Assembly (NCBI GenBank): GCA_016617855.1
Contig: JAECUM010000830.1
Coordinates: 1-64,000, forward strand
Direction: 5' to 3'
DNA length: 64,000 nt
From: Megalonaias nervosa
Lineage: Eukaryota; Mollusca; Bivalvia; Unionida; Unionidae
Part shown: positions 22,046 through 32,130 of the stretch, in pieces
How the letters are laid out: each line of letters opens with the position of its first letter
Numbering within the stretch: position 1 is the first letter of the stretch
Position numbers and translations under genes: made by a program
The notes under the pieces: model-generated
The model's input: the letters and a program-made list of their open reading frames with translations, nothing else
Databases searched by the model: none
Told to the model about the DNA's origin: nothing

Positions 22046-22528
22046 AGCAGCAGAGAGGGTGAACCCTACAACTTGCGTAGAGACCTTATTTTTGTAAAAT
22101 AAAGGTTCCTACGAAGACAGGAAAAATTTGCCTGGTGGGTGGGTGGGTCTCAAAAAGGCTGAGATACAAGGTCAATAACGTCAAAATGAAACCTCTAACC
22201 AACCAAATAATTTGGACCATTTTTTAAAAGCGGTTTTTTTTATTTTTTGTGTGCAGAGAGGGTGAACCCTACAACTTTTTTCCTGACCTTAGTTTACAAA
22301 AATAAAGGTTCCTACAGGGGCTGAAAAAATAAGGTCAATAACTCTAAACCGAACCTTCTAACTTTTATTATTACCATATAGTTTGAAGAAACGGATAATA
22401 AATCATTTTAGGTTAGCTCATTTTTGTTATTTTATTTTTGACTTTTTGTTTTTTATTTTATAGCGCGTTTAGTTTACTCGCGGGTCACTCAATTTTTGTC
22501 GTTCACCCTGCCTGCTGCTGTAAATTAA
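22046..22528. repeat. Left terminal inverted repeat of C
   Basis: It matches the reverse complement of 37196-37680 at roughly 97%. Internally, GCAGAGAGGGTGAACCCTAC occurs twice (about 22049 and 22252). The inner end carries the inverse GTTCACCCT and CTGCTGCT at 22501-22519. The stop of the ATPase gene lies at its inner edge. Confidence 0.95.
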
Positions 22529-23199
22529 CCAAAGATTTTATCCAGACCTATACGATATCTAGATCTTGGATCATGTAAATTTATCGTTATAAATCCGAAC
22601 GGAACAGATTGTGCTTTTGAAAAAAAATTTTTAAATTTAATCATGTCCATGTCCCCTGAACACCAAGTATAGTAAATATTCTGTAAAGTATAATTATCTA
22701 CTCCATTAAATACAACTAAAATATTGCAGTTGTCTCTGATCACCTTCGGTATATGTACGTATCGTTGAGTGACGTATATAACGTCTGTATTTTTGTGTCT
22801 ACCTCTGGAAAATATTCTAGCTGGATTTGTTTGTTTATCTAACATAATATCGTCATATACTACTAAATTATTAATAAATCCATTGAGGTCATCTATTGAC
22901 GGTGCTTCATCAATGTCGGTGATAAAATCGATAACATCATTATTTTTATCTTCTTCATTAATTAATTTCGCTTTCTCATTAAAATCCTTGAGTACCTCGT
23001 AACAGTGTTGATCATCTACAGATGGTGCTACTAAATACAGCTTGTCCCACTTGAGATACCTCATTATTAAATTTAATAATAGTTGTGTTTTACCCGATCC
23101 AGATGGACCTATTATAATCATCCTTATCGAATTTGGTAATGCTGGATGATGTTTTACTGGTTCCTGTTTTCGTGTCGCCGAAAAGTCAATTATATCCAT
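22525..23199 (-). CDS. Packaging ATPase (FtsK/HerA, A32-like), element C
   Basis: Intact 224 residues, start ATG at 23199. The Walker A loop GPSGSGKT is at residues 31-38 and Walker B VVYDDIM at 113-119. The sensor-like VIYVTQRYVHIPKVIRDN follows, then a C-terminal FFSKAQSVPFGFITI strand with an Arg-rich end (DPRSRYR) that may supply an arginine finger. By family knowledge it translocates viral DNA into the capsid. It is short, as usual for Polintons. The gene ends in the terminal repeat and diverges from the PLA2 gene. Confidence 0.95.
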   Translation of the reverse strand: MDIIDFSATRKQEPVKHHPALPNSIRMIIIGPSGSGKTQLLLNLIMRYLKWDKLYLVAPSVDDQHCYEVLKDFNEKAKLINEEDKNNDVIDFITDIDEAPSIDDLNGFINNLVVYDDIMLDKQTNPARIFSRGRHKNTDVIYVTQRYVHIPKVIRDNCNILVVFNGVDNYTLQNIYYTWCSGDMDMIKFKNFFSKAQSVPFGFITINLHDPRSRYRIGLDKIFG

Positions 23200-23211
23200 A
23201 TTATTAATAAT
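23200..23211. promoter_or_regulatory. 12-bp divergent spacer ATPase/PLA2, element C
   Basis: Only 12 bases, all A or T, separate the two diverging start codons. Any bidirectional promoter must extend into the coding sequences, or transcripts must be nearly leaderless. Inferred from position. Confidence 0.4.
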
Positions 23212-23709
23212 ATGAGTCTATATTGTGTTCGATGTAAACTTCCTACACCCACTGCTGAATTAACAACGATAACAACGCAAAATAAACGACGTGCTCTGAC
23301 AGGCAAATGCGTTAAATGTGGTACAAAAAAATACAAATTTATTTCATCAAAGACAGGTGGGGATATTGCTGCTTCGTTAGGAAAATTACCAGGATTACCA
23401 TGGGCCAAATACCCCGGTGAGAAACACCTTTCTGGATATAATTACTGTGGTCCTGGAACTCGACTTGATATCCGACTTGATGATCAAGATCAACCAAGAC
23501 CCGGAGAGTATCCAGTAAATAAAATTGATCAAGCGTGTCATGTTCATGACGTGTATAAATGTAAAGATTTACAACAACGGCATCTCGCAGATGTAAAATT
23601 GATTCATGTGTTAAATTCTATATCTAATAAATCTCTCAGAGAAAAACTCGCTAGTTTTCTAATAAAATCTGCTATGAAAAGTAAAATAATGTTAGGGGCT
23701 GGTAATTAA
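23212..23709 (+). CDS. Zinc-ribbon/phospholipase A2 fusion protein, element C
   Basis: Intact 165 residues. Residues 1-45 form a DUF5679-like zinc ribbon (YCVRCKLP then CVKCGTKK). Residues 50-165 are a parvovirus-type PLA2: the substrate path GGDIAASLGKLPG, calcium loop YNYCGPGT, and catalytic helix DQACHVHDVYKCKD with the His-Asp-x-x-Tyr signature, then HLADVKLI. The family cleaves phospholipid to let incoming virions leave endosomes. In B the ribbon and PLA2 are separate adjacent genes, so this is a fusion. The start was chosen at the ATG before the first Cys pair. The gene is 16 bp upstream of integrase. Confidence 0.92.
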   Translation: MSLYCVRCKLPTPTAELTTITTQNKRRALTGKCVKCGTKKYKFISSKTGGDIAASLGKLPGLPWAKYPGEKHLSGYNYCGPGTRLDIRLDDQDQPRPGEYPVNKIDQACHVHDVYKCKDLQQRHLADVKLIHVLNSISNKSLREKLASFLIKSAMKSKIMLGAGN

Positions 23710-23725
23710 TTATATAACTATTATA

Positions 23726-24709
23726 ATGGAATCCATTTATTATTCCCCGAGAGGATATTGGAGAGGTAAAGCAGCAATCAGTAAACTTGCTGAAGCAGCA
23801 AAAGTTTCACGTAATGTTGCTGCATCATGGTTAGCACGACAGGCAATATGGCAAATCTATCTACCACCACCTAAAAAAATTCATTACGCACATTTTGATG
23901 TCAGCATCCCCAATGAAGTTCATCAAGCAGATATTTTGTTTTTACCACATGATACTGTTAAAACACGTGGACGAAAATCACGCACGTACAAATACGCATT
24001 GACTGTTGTTGACGTTGCAAGTAGATATAAAGAAGAGGAACCATTATCAACAAAGACAGCATCTGAAGTTGCATCTGCGTTTGATCGAATTTATCAACGT
24101 GGTGGTCTACGATGGCCACATTTATTACAAGTTGATCCTGGTAAAGAATTTCTTGGTGCAGTATTATCTTTGATGAAGCGACATAACGTTAAAATCAGAC
24201 GAGGACATACTGAAATTCATCGTGATCAAGCAATTGTTGAACGATTTAATCGAACACTTGCTGAGCGGTTATTTGGATATCAATACGTAAAGGAAATATC
24301 TACTGATTTTAAGTCGGGAGAGCGATCTCGTGAATGGGTTGCAAGGTTACCAAGTGTGATATCTACATTAAATAATGAAATTACTCGTGCAACTTCCATG
24401 AAACCTTCTAATGCAATAACAAAAAAATATATACCCCGTAGCGATAACGTACAACTCCGTGAACAAACAGTATTAGGTAATGTAACTGTGAGATATTTAT
24501 ACGAACCAGGGGAGCTTGAGGGTGGGAAAAAAAGAGCTACTGACCCTATCTGGAGCGTGACTACACATACAATTTCTAGCGTGGTTAGATCCACTGGAAG
24601 ACCTGCAATCTACAGACTAGATTCTACTGCCCCTCAGCGTGGATTTGTACGTGAACAATTACAAGTAATTCCTGCAGATACACAATTACCACCATGTTCA
24701 CTTATGTAA
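23726..24709 (+). CDS. Retrovirus-like DDE integrase, element C
   Basis: Intact 327 residues. The N-terminal helix-turn-helix-like part (residues 13-42, AISKLAEAAKVSRNVAASWL) is followed by an rve core with Asp69 (HQADILFL), Asp137 (LQVDPGKEF) and Glu172 (QAIVERFNR), a D-35-E spacing. The C-terminal region (GELEGGKKRATDPIWSVTTH) is an SH3-like tail. By family knowledge it inserts the linear viral DNA into chromosomes, which fits the 5-bp target duplications. No HHCC finger is seen. It ends converging on, and overlapping by 12 bp, the HNH frame on the other strand. Confidence 0.95.
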   Translation: MESIYYSPRGYWRGKAAISKLAEAAKVSRNVAASWLARQAIWQIYLPPPKKIHYAHFDVSIPNEVHQADILFLPHDTVKTRGRKSRTYKYALTVVDVASRYKEEEPLSTKTASEVASAFDRIYQRGGLRWPHLLQVDPGKEFLGAVLSLMKRHNVKIRRGHTEIHRDQAIVERFNRTLAERLFGYQYVKEISTDFKSGERSREWVARLPSVISTLNNEITRATSMKPSNAITKKYIPRSDNVQLREQTVLGNVTVRYLYEPGELEGGKKRATDPIWSVTTHTISSVVRSTGRPAIYRLDSTAPQRGFVREQLQVIPADTQLPPCSLM

Positions 24710-24945
24710 ATTAGCACCAGGACGTCCATCGCCCCGGCGTCGATTACATTCAAGACAGGTCAGCATTACATTTTCACGTGTATGACCAAGATCACTATTA
24801 ATTCTGTCTACGGTAAATTGTCTTGGATTATTATTCGAATATTGCCATAACATTATTGTGTTACAGCTTGCACAATGATTATTCTGTAGTTGCTTTAGTG
24901 TTATAATAAATTCAGTATCAATATCAAAGTCACGCTTATTTTTTT
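24698..24945 (-). CDS. HNH nuclease domain downstream of helicase, element C
   Basis: An open minus frame of about 80 residues starting within the A10 run that ends the helicase frame. It shows CASCN, a Trp, VDRINSDLGHTRENVML and CLECNRRRG, the C-x2-C / N / H / C-x2-C layout of zinc-bound HNH nucleases. It has no convincing ATG of its own and is in the -1 frame relative to the helicase, so it is best read as the C-terminal domain of the PolB-helicase protein reached by frameshift, or as a frame-shifted fusion. A has the same domain in the same place. Confidence 0.75.
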
Positions 24946-27900
24946 TTTGTCACATTGTTTATAACCCGGTAATTTTTTCTTTATTACAACAGCGTCATTA
25001 GTAATTTCCTCAGTTATCACGTAATCTATAATAACCCGATGTAGTTGAGTTATTCTTCTAACACGAGATACTGCAAGATAGACTAAGTTTGACCATTCGA
25101 TACGATCATCTACAATCCAGATATTTGTATCAGAGATAGTTAATCCCTGTGACGAATGAATCGTTATAGCGTATCCTAACATCCACGGTGATTTTTCCAT
25201 GTTTAATGCGCTCTCAACAACATCAATGGCAACCAAAACAATGTCATTCAGTACAAGATTTTGTACTCGGACATTTTCAGTGTCTCCACCTGGTAATTTC
25301 AACTTCAATATTCTGTCGTCGAGTATCTGCTGGGCGATAACACAAAGGTACAGGTAACGTTGGAAACTTTTCTTTATGTAACGTAAATAATTTCCTTTGC
25401 AGTTCATCACGAACTATCTTTCTACTTGCGACTATCAAATCAGCAGATCTCCATAAAGTCCAAAAATCATTCATAGTTGTCTCTGGAATTACTTTACGCA
25501 TAATCTCACATTGTATTTTATCTGGCTGTAGTCTGATTAATCTTTTAAGTTCTTTCAGCGGTTCATCAATAGCTCTATGGTCATCATGTATTTCTTCATA
25601 ATAATCTACATTATTCTTTAGCCATTCATGTGGAGACTGTCCAACAAAGGGTGGTGGTTGACCATAATCGCCACACATTATCACAGCAGTATTCTTTGTC
25701 AATAACCATTCAAGAAATGTTTTTAGTGTTTCTAACGACACCGTGCATATCTCGTCCCATATGATATACTTAGGTATATATTTTTCACCCATTCGCTCAG
25801 GAGTCCACGTGTCTCCGCACCATCTAAAGAAACTATGATATGTACATGATTTTACTCCTCGTTCTTTTATTTCTCTAGCAAGTTTATGTGCAGGTGTCAA
25901 AACAATTATATCTGAACTATTATTCATAAATAAATTAATCGAACGAGTTGTTTTGCCTGAACCACCGCATCCGTTAAGATAAACAGTCTTATGTCTAGCT
26001 ACAGGATCGTATACAGATGGTGCAGATGATTTTGATGCTTGATTATTATTTCTGTAATATATTTCCTTAATTTCAACATCGGCAGATTCAGAATAACTAA
26101 GTATATTTTCTTGTTTTATCCTCCATGTCCCCCATTCACCATTACCGAGTAGCGGTTTTAATAAATCCTTATATTTTTTATGTATATAAAATGAATCCGT
26201 AGCGACTCTGACAGCGTGACGAGGAAATCTATTTATCATCGATAGTAGGTTTATCGAAACATAAGCTAACATCGAAGATCTTAAATGAGTAAATTGTGGT
26301 GAGTCGCCATCAAGGTAGCTCACAATGGTACCTAGTTTTGTTCTATCTGATAAATAAGCATTACATCGACTTATAAATGTGTTTTTCTCCGTTGTATCGG
26401 TGATTATAAAATCTAGTTCAGCGTCGTCCATAATCAATCTTGTACAATGTCGTTTATAATCGTATGAACCACCTTGAGTAAACTTACCGATTATCTTTCT
26501 ACCAAGATCTTTTGCAAGTTTTTCATCATGCTCGTTCCTGCATTTACTTATTTTAATGACATGATCTTCATCAATATCAGGGAATTCTTTCCTGGCATCA
26601 TCGACACTAAATCTATCCGTTCTGGTAACCAAACTTGCTTCTGTGAACTATACGATATAATTGCTTCAGTTACCCTCAACGATATTAAAAATCCAGCATC
26701 AAGCATATACCGCAATAGTACTATCGGAACCCAACATTTTTCTGAAAAATGTCTTCCAAACTAAACATAAGTAATCGCATGGAGACCCTCTCTAAACTCG
26801 AATGATTCTACATAAGCAAATCCTGTTAGGTCAAAATCTGGTCCTTCCATGGGAAGGGGTCCGTTTATTGCAACCCTGGTCATCTCATGTGTAGGATGTC
26901 CGAGTTTCTTAAAGTATTTAGAACATTCTCCATATCCAAGAAAACTCCCAGGATAACATGCAGCCATATCAACTGAGATAACATCACTATAATCGTATTT
27001 GGTATTCCATAATCCACCGTGTCCATATTCTATACAACTTTTTTTGATATCTTCAAGGAATTCTGATAGTATCGTTTTCCATGAATTTTTCTCCTGAGCG
27101 AAACGGGCAGCAACCGATGGTACGGTAAAACAGTTATTCAGCAATTGTCCAACTATGAGATCATCAGAGGTATATTTCAATGCAAGATGTTCCATTTCTT
27201 CATGAAGAGATTCTGTACGGTAAATATCACCGTTAGGCCGTACAAATTGATCGTAATCGTGCTCTGAACTTTGAAATAACCAAACAGACACAGGGTCACT
27301 TTTACTAATATTTCTGATAAAATCAAATATATCACCATCATAAAACTTAACTTTTCTATCTCGTGGAAATACCGTTACAGCATTAGTCCATGCATGCGCG
27401 TTATGATCAACGATTGTTATAGGGTTTCCATTTTTTATATATTTTGGTTCGTACAATATCTCTCCGGTTAGCGTTTTTACTGTTATTGGAAATCTTAATA
27501 ACTTTTCTAGTTCAGCAACATCCTTAATAGATGCACCAGTATCTTTAACCGTTTCTGCCCATGTATCTATTTTTTACGTCTTAAATCTGTTAAGCCATTA
27601 CCACGTATCGCATTTGTAAAATGTTCTGTAACTCGTTCAGCTACACAGTTTATTCTTGATATTTTCATCGGCTTGAGATCCGCAACATTAGGTTTATCAT
27701 TTAGCGAATATATTGCGTAGACAACTGCAGTCACTGGATAACCTTGTACATAGTAAGGCTTATCAATGCCAGTAAGTATTCCAGGTTTGGATCTATTATT
27801 TAAGAGAACAATATTGCTTCCCGACTGCACACGGACTGGATCACGCTTATCACGAATAATCTAGATATCATCATCTGTCTCTACAATAAACTTTATTAAA

Positions 27901-28165
27901 TAAAATATTTTTGATTATCAAGGTGGTTAATAATTACTTTTCCTCGTTTGTCGTTCATCATATTAACGATATGTCCTATCCTGAAAGTTGACCATACATG
28001 AGCAGCGCCATCGTCACGAAATTCATTTTTGGCTTCACGGATACGTTTAGCTATATCCGCATTTGTTAAAGCTAGATCTTGCATCGAAACACTAAATTTA
28101 TATTCTGATAGTCTGTCAAGATCAAATCTGGCACGGGAAGGTTCAATAACGGATAATTCCTCCAT
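24901..28165 (-). pseudogene. PolB-SF1 helicase fusion, element C (frame-disrupted)
   Basis: One locus in five minus frames: 27896-28165, 27567-27830, 26761-27456, 25277-26632 and 24901-25410. The PolB part has VDHNAHAW (possible exonuclease region), palm motif A ISVDMAACYPGS, motif B GRKIIGKFTQGG and motif C RVATDSFYI. The helicase part follows directly: Walker A GCGGSGKT, DEAD-like IIWDEICTV, motif III CGDYGQPPPF, RLIRLQPD, and YAITIHSSQG with VSRVRRITQ, of SF1 Pif1/RecD type. The whole locus encodes about 1,100 residues. Frame changes are near 27900, 27580, 26640 and 25290, and one TAG is at about 27860. It is broken as written, although motifs are conserved. Confidence 0.9.
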
Positions 28166-28228
28166 TATTATAATTAAGACAAATATTTAAATTGAATTTT
28201 TGTATATATATATATATATATATATATA

Positions 28229-28540
28229 ATGATTGAAACCAGGAACAAGTGTATTTCGCTTAAACTTGGTCATATGTCTCATTGTGATAAACCATGTATA
28301 AATGAATACTGCGGAAATCACATGCAAAGTATCAAAATGGAAGTACAGGACCAAAACCATGTGTGCAATGCGGTGTTGGAGTCAGAGGAAAAACACAGTT
28401 ATGTCTAAAATGTGGCGGAAAAAAATACAGGGAATTAAAACGATACTATGACAAAAAAAAATACCTTGTCAGGTAAATCTCCTATAAAAACCGTAGAGGA
28501 TTATCTGACCAGATTTCAGAATAATGATTTAGACAAATAA
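28229..28540 (+). pseudogene. Double zinc-ribbon protein, element C (frameshifted)
   Basis: About 104 codons. The first frame gives HCDKPCINEYCGNHM, the next frame PCVQCGVGVRGKTQLCLKCGG, and a third EDYLTRFQNNDLDK. Small proteins with this CxxPC...YCxxH and CxxC...CxxC pattern are, to my recollection, frequent in Polintons; the role is unknown, possibly DNA or RNA binding. Frame changes lie near 28328 and in the A9 run at 28453-28461. An AT microsatellite sits just upstream (28203-28229), between it and the PolB start. Confidence 0.6.
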
Positions 28541-28553
28541 TATTATTATATAA

Positions 28554-29056
28554 ATGGAGCAAAATGAATTTGTAGCACATCCGATCATCAAAAATTATGA
28601 AGCGCCTCGTGATGGCGTGATCAGGAATTGCAGATTGAAAAAACCAGCCGGTAATGTTGATAAATTTGGTTATTTTAGATTCAATTTTGGTAGAGGTAAA
28701 AATATTTCTCACATAGGTTCATCTTTGAATGTTTTCGTGGAGTAGTTGAAAATGGACTTGTAGTTGATCATATTAATGGGAATCCCCAGAATAATAATTT
28801 ATCTAACCTGCGAGCTATTACACAAAGTCAGAATTCTAGACGTGGAAATATTGGAAAATGTAAAAAGTTTGCAAGAAGAGCTATTAAATCCATAAATACA
28901 GAAACAGACCAAGAAATGACTTTCCCATCAATTAGTGCAGCTGCCAGGTATTTTGATATACATCCACAATCGGTACAATTTGTCGCAAATAAAACATACA
29001 AATCTGCATTTTCAATAAAATATAATCAGCGGATAATATTTGAATATGTCATATAA
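28554..29056 (+). pseudogene. HNH endonuclease, element C (one frame change)
   Basis: About 167 codons in two frames. Frame one (from the ATG at 28554) holds the N-terminal strand region (DKFGYFRFNFGRGK). Frame two holds LVVDHINGNPQNNNLSNLRA with the catalytic Asp-His-Ile-Asn, then SQNSRRGN, and a C-terminal FPSISAAARYFDIHPQSVQ resembling NUMOD1. It is like the second HNH module of the B protein at 11039. The frame changes near 28708. A homing-type nuclease; target unknown. Confidence 0.8.
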
Positions 29057-29080
29057 CTATTTCTTAACAGTTCGACTCTG

Positions 29081-29530
29081 TCAATTTTGCCAAGGCTTTT
29101 GTTTAGCCATTATCACGGTCCCTGACAGAGTCAGGGGTCCACCTTCACTGTCACTGCTCTCACTTTCACTCTCGACAGAATCAGATAACATAATCTTTCT
29201 CAATTGCATTACACGCTTGTCTATCATTTTTTTTCTTTCGTACTCGTGAGACAACGCAGTCCTTATTTTTTCGATTGAGCGTGCAAGAGGTGCAAATAGC
29301 TTCACTTGTGTGTCGTTCACCATTGCTAAAGATTCTAACATAGATTGATAAATTGATTTCACGAATCTGTAATTGGAAGGTAATGTGAATTTGTTCTCGA
29401 ATTTTCTTTGCTGCAATAATTCAAAGTCAGAGAGAATTTTTTGAGGATCAAGATTATCGGACATTTTTATTCCGTCATGTTTTAATTTTTTAATAGCAGA
29501 AATAATATCATTAATGTTTTCATTGTTCAT
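29081..29530 (-). CDS. Unknown 149-aa protein, element C
   Basis: Intact frame with ATG at 29530. It is mainly helical and charged, with a Ser/Glu-rich acidic patch (SVESESESSDSEGG) near residues 120-133. No motif is recognised. It is the last gene of the leftward block and is set apart from the penton gene by 570 bp. It may be a virion or regulatory protein; I do not assign a function. Confidence 0.6.
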   Translation of the reverse strand: MNNENINDIISAIKKLKHDGIKMSDNLDPQKILSDFELLQQRKFENKFTLPSNYRFVKSIYQSMLESLAMVNDTQVKLFAPLARSIEKIRTALSHEYERKKMIDKRVMQLRKIMLSDSVESESESSDSEGGPLTLSGTVIMAKQKPWQN

Positions 29531-30100
29531 ATATATGTATTTATTTCTTCAAAATAAAAAATAATTACACACAGAAAAAACCTCAATCTCCTTTAAAGAC
29601 CACCTTTTTATTTCAGAAAAAGAAATTTATATTCAAATACACGAGGAAACCCCCACCCGTCTCCCAACGTACAAAGCACTATTATAATAGCGTCGGATTT
29701 AATCTAACAAGCAGATTTTGTAAGAAACACAATAACATTTGATCAAAAATTGTACTTACCACATTCAATATAAGAGAGCTAGAATTTTCATTTTGTAATC
29801 ATTTTGCAAGAGAATTTACGTAGAGAGGTAAGTGTGAAAACATTAATCTTTTTCATATTTGCTAACTCTCATTGGCAGAAATAACTTTTCTGCGTGTTTT
29901 TGAGAGAAAATATGTATCTTTTTCACAGTAAATGTGCAGACAGAGACTGTAATTGATAAAAATAAATATTTTATTTTGTCAGAGAGTATACAAATATTTT
30001 TATTACCCAAAGTTTGCTTGTTTCAGTCAAATTTCTGATTTCGTTCGAGTCAGAAAATATAAAAGTACCCAGATTTCTTCGTTTATTTACAATATTTACT
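29531..30100. other. Non-coding gap in element C
   Basis: 570 bp without a supported frame, upstream of the 149-aa gene and downstream of the penton gene. AT-rich, with a C-rich patch (CCCCCACCCGTCTCCC) at about 29649. It is the longest gap inside C and probably holds the promoter of the 149-aa gene and the 3' end signal of the virion block. Confidence 0.5.
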
Positions 30101-31601
30101 CTACGAGCGTATGTACAAATTAATATATAACGTTTCTCCTCTTAGGTCCACAATGTTGCCATCTTGATTTGTGAGTTTGAAATTCATTCTTGACAATAAT
30201 GGATTATGTACACGCAAGTAGACCTGATTTATTGGCTCAGACACAATGAGCCATCCTGGTGGCGCTTGAATACTTGATGAATATAATATATATCCTTGCT
30301 CCGCAGTGCCACTGCGGTGGTTAGATTTTGAAAGATCTACGTGGTAACTACTATCAATTATATCGCATACTAGATTCAGTGCGATTGTCGATGTGATGTT
30401 AACAATATTAGGCGAGATATGACGGCCTCCACCGTATGGATCGTTGTTATGTTTAAGAATAACCGGTGGTGGGGCTATTTTTCTCCACGCTGCATATATT
30501 TTAGGGAAATATTCATCAATGACATCGTTGAGTGTTTTCTTCATTTCAGCGTTATTTAAATCTGGTATTATAAATGTTTGTAAATCTTCTTCTGTTATTT
30601 TGTAATGATCAAGAAATAACTGCTTAAGTTTTGGAGTTGTGTAACCACTTCTACTAAAATCAGTCGCAATGTTTATAATGCTTCGATTGGAGATGTATAA
30701 ATCAAATAGGATCCTATTTAAATGTTTTATTGACACGATTATCTGATTTTTTACATCATCGTCATAATGTTGAGATAATGAAATAAATAAATTTCTTAAA
30801 TCATTAAGTGTTTTATCGTATTCATGCCTAAAAAGATCTAAAAATTCTTTAAAAAATTCTTCATCAACAATATCTCTATAAATCTGCGTCCTGGCGTCTC
30901 TGATAGCATTAAATGCTGATCTAGTTATCTTAGGGGTCCTTCGACCGTCGAAATCAGTAAAGTAATATCTATCGTCGCTTGGATCAAATTCAAATGTTAT
31001 ATAAGACCATGGATTTTTATTTCGATATTCTGGATCTTTAATGAATTTTTTTTTCCGTTGTGAGAAATTCGTTTTTAGTCGGTTCTGGAATTCCATTTGA
31101 TTTTTGGTCTAGGGGAACTTCAGGCCATCCTAATACTGATCTAATCGAACTTTGATAAATATCTACAGAGTAATCAGGGGAATTTATTTCAATCACCGCA
31201 GATAATGTCGGTTCGTATACACCAATTGCTATTTTTGATTCTTTTCCTGTAATAGATTTAATTCTGCGCTGGAATTCATCGTTGATCTGTTCTATCTGAT
31301 AACTACCAGTTGGAATACTAACTACCTGCCAATCAGGAGTTCCATCAAGTTTATTCTTATTTGCGAATACTAATGAATTATTTGGCTGTTGTCCACCAAA
31401 TGGTTTTGATCTAATATTAGGCCAGCTATAATAAACTCGAAGCTGCGCTAACGCTATTTCTTTTGCAGGAATTGCGGTTGGAAAGTTAACGCTAAACTCA
31501 GGATAGGTTGAACTTAATGAAATCATTGTAGTTTTTGACGGAGTCGTATTAGTGACGATCTGTTGAAGTAACTCTCTTGACGTTGTCAAGGACTCCGACA
31601 T
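30101..31601 (-). pseudogene. Penton protein with large helical insert, element C
   Basis: Two overlapping frames (31038-31601 and 30101-31096) join in an A9 run at about 31046-31054. The N-terminal part has IPTGSYQIEQINDEFQRRI and the C-terminal end has LTNQDGNIVDLRGETLYI, both typical of Polinton penton jelly rolls. Between them lie about 200 residues of helical sequence (EEFFKEFLDLFRHEYDK and similar) and a Gly-rich HNNDPYGGGRHISPN loop that ordinary pentons, including that of B, lack. The combined protein would be about 500 residues, against about 250 for B. The frame change may be recoding, assembly error or decay. Confidence 0.8.
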
Positions 31602-32109
31602 TATTATTATTGTTATTATTTAATTCTCCATTTTGGTTATCGTCAGTAGCGATTATGAATGCTTCATCATAGGTTTTCATTATTGTTGCAAATTCCTCGT
31701 CGGATATTTTACCATCACTAAGATAAAATGAAACACACGAAGTTAGTTTAGAATAGGCTGCTGTTGCTGTGTGTAATTTTATTATGTATTCGCGTAATTT
31801 ATCATTTGTGCACGTAGATATCTTTTTAGCGATAATACTGAGAATACCTGCGATAGTCGTTGAAATTGAAACAATAATCGTTACAATTGCTGGAGCTGTC
31901 ATTGTTATCGTTGATAATAATAATCCGGATCCAGCAACAATAGCAGAAACCGAGTAAACAACTATGTCAATGACAACCATACGTCTGCGATATTTTTTTA
32001 CTTTTACTGTATAATTGTCAATGATATTTTTTAGTTTGGTCAGACATTCACATACTTGAGCGTATCTGTGACGTTGAACGTCGATAAGTGACTCAGTCAC
32101 TTGATTCAT
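31549..32109 (-). CDS. Two-TM membrane protein, element C
   Basis: Intact 186 residues. An N-terminal amphipathic region (MNQVTESLIDVQRHRYAQV) precedes two hydrophobic spans at about residues 47-69 and 72-95 (IDIVVYSVSAIVAGSGLLLS and ITMTAPAIVTIIVSISTTIA), followed by helices and an Asn-rich tail. The tail overlaps the start of the penton gene by 53 bp in another frame. A similar two-TM gene lies in B at 37808-38274. The layout resembles SLATT-type proteins, but the assignment is only by architecture. Confidence 0.65.
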   Translation of the reverse strand: MNQVTESLIDVQRHRYAQVCECLTKLKNIIDNYTVKVKKYRRRMVVIDIVVYSVSAIVAGSGLLLSTITMTAPAIVTIIVSISTTIAGILSIIAKKISTCTNDKLREYIIKLHTATAAYSKLTSCVSFYLSDGKISDEEFATIMKTYDEAFIIATDDNQNGELNNNNNNNVGVLDNVKRVTSTDRH

Positions 32110-32130
32110 TATACTAACAACGTCATTTAA

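Noticed and set aside
23726..24709. Retrovirus or LTR retrotransposon as source of the integrase
   Set aside because: No reverse transcriptase, gag or LTR is present; the neighbours are PolB, packaging ATPase, PLA2 and double-jelly-roll capsid, which define Polintons.
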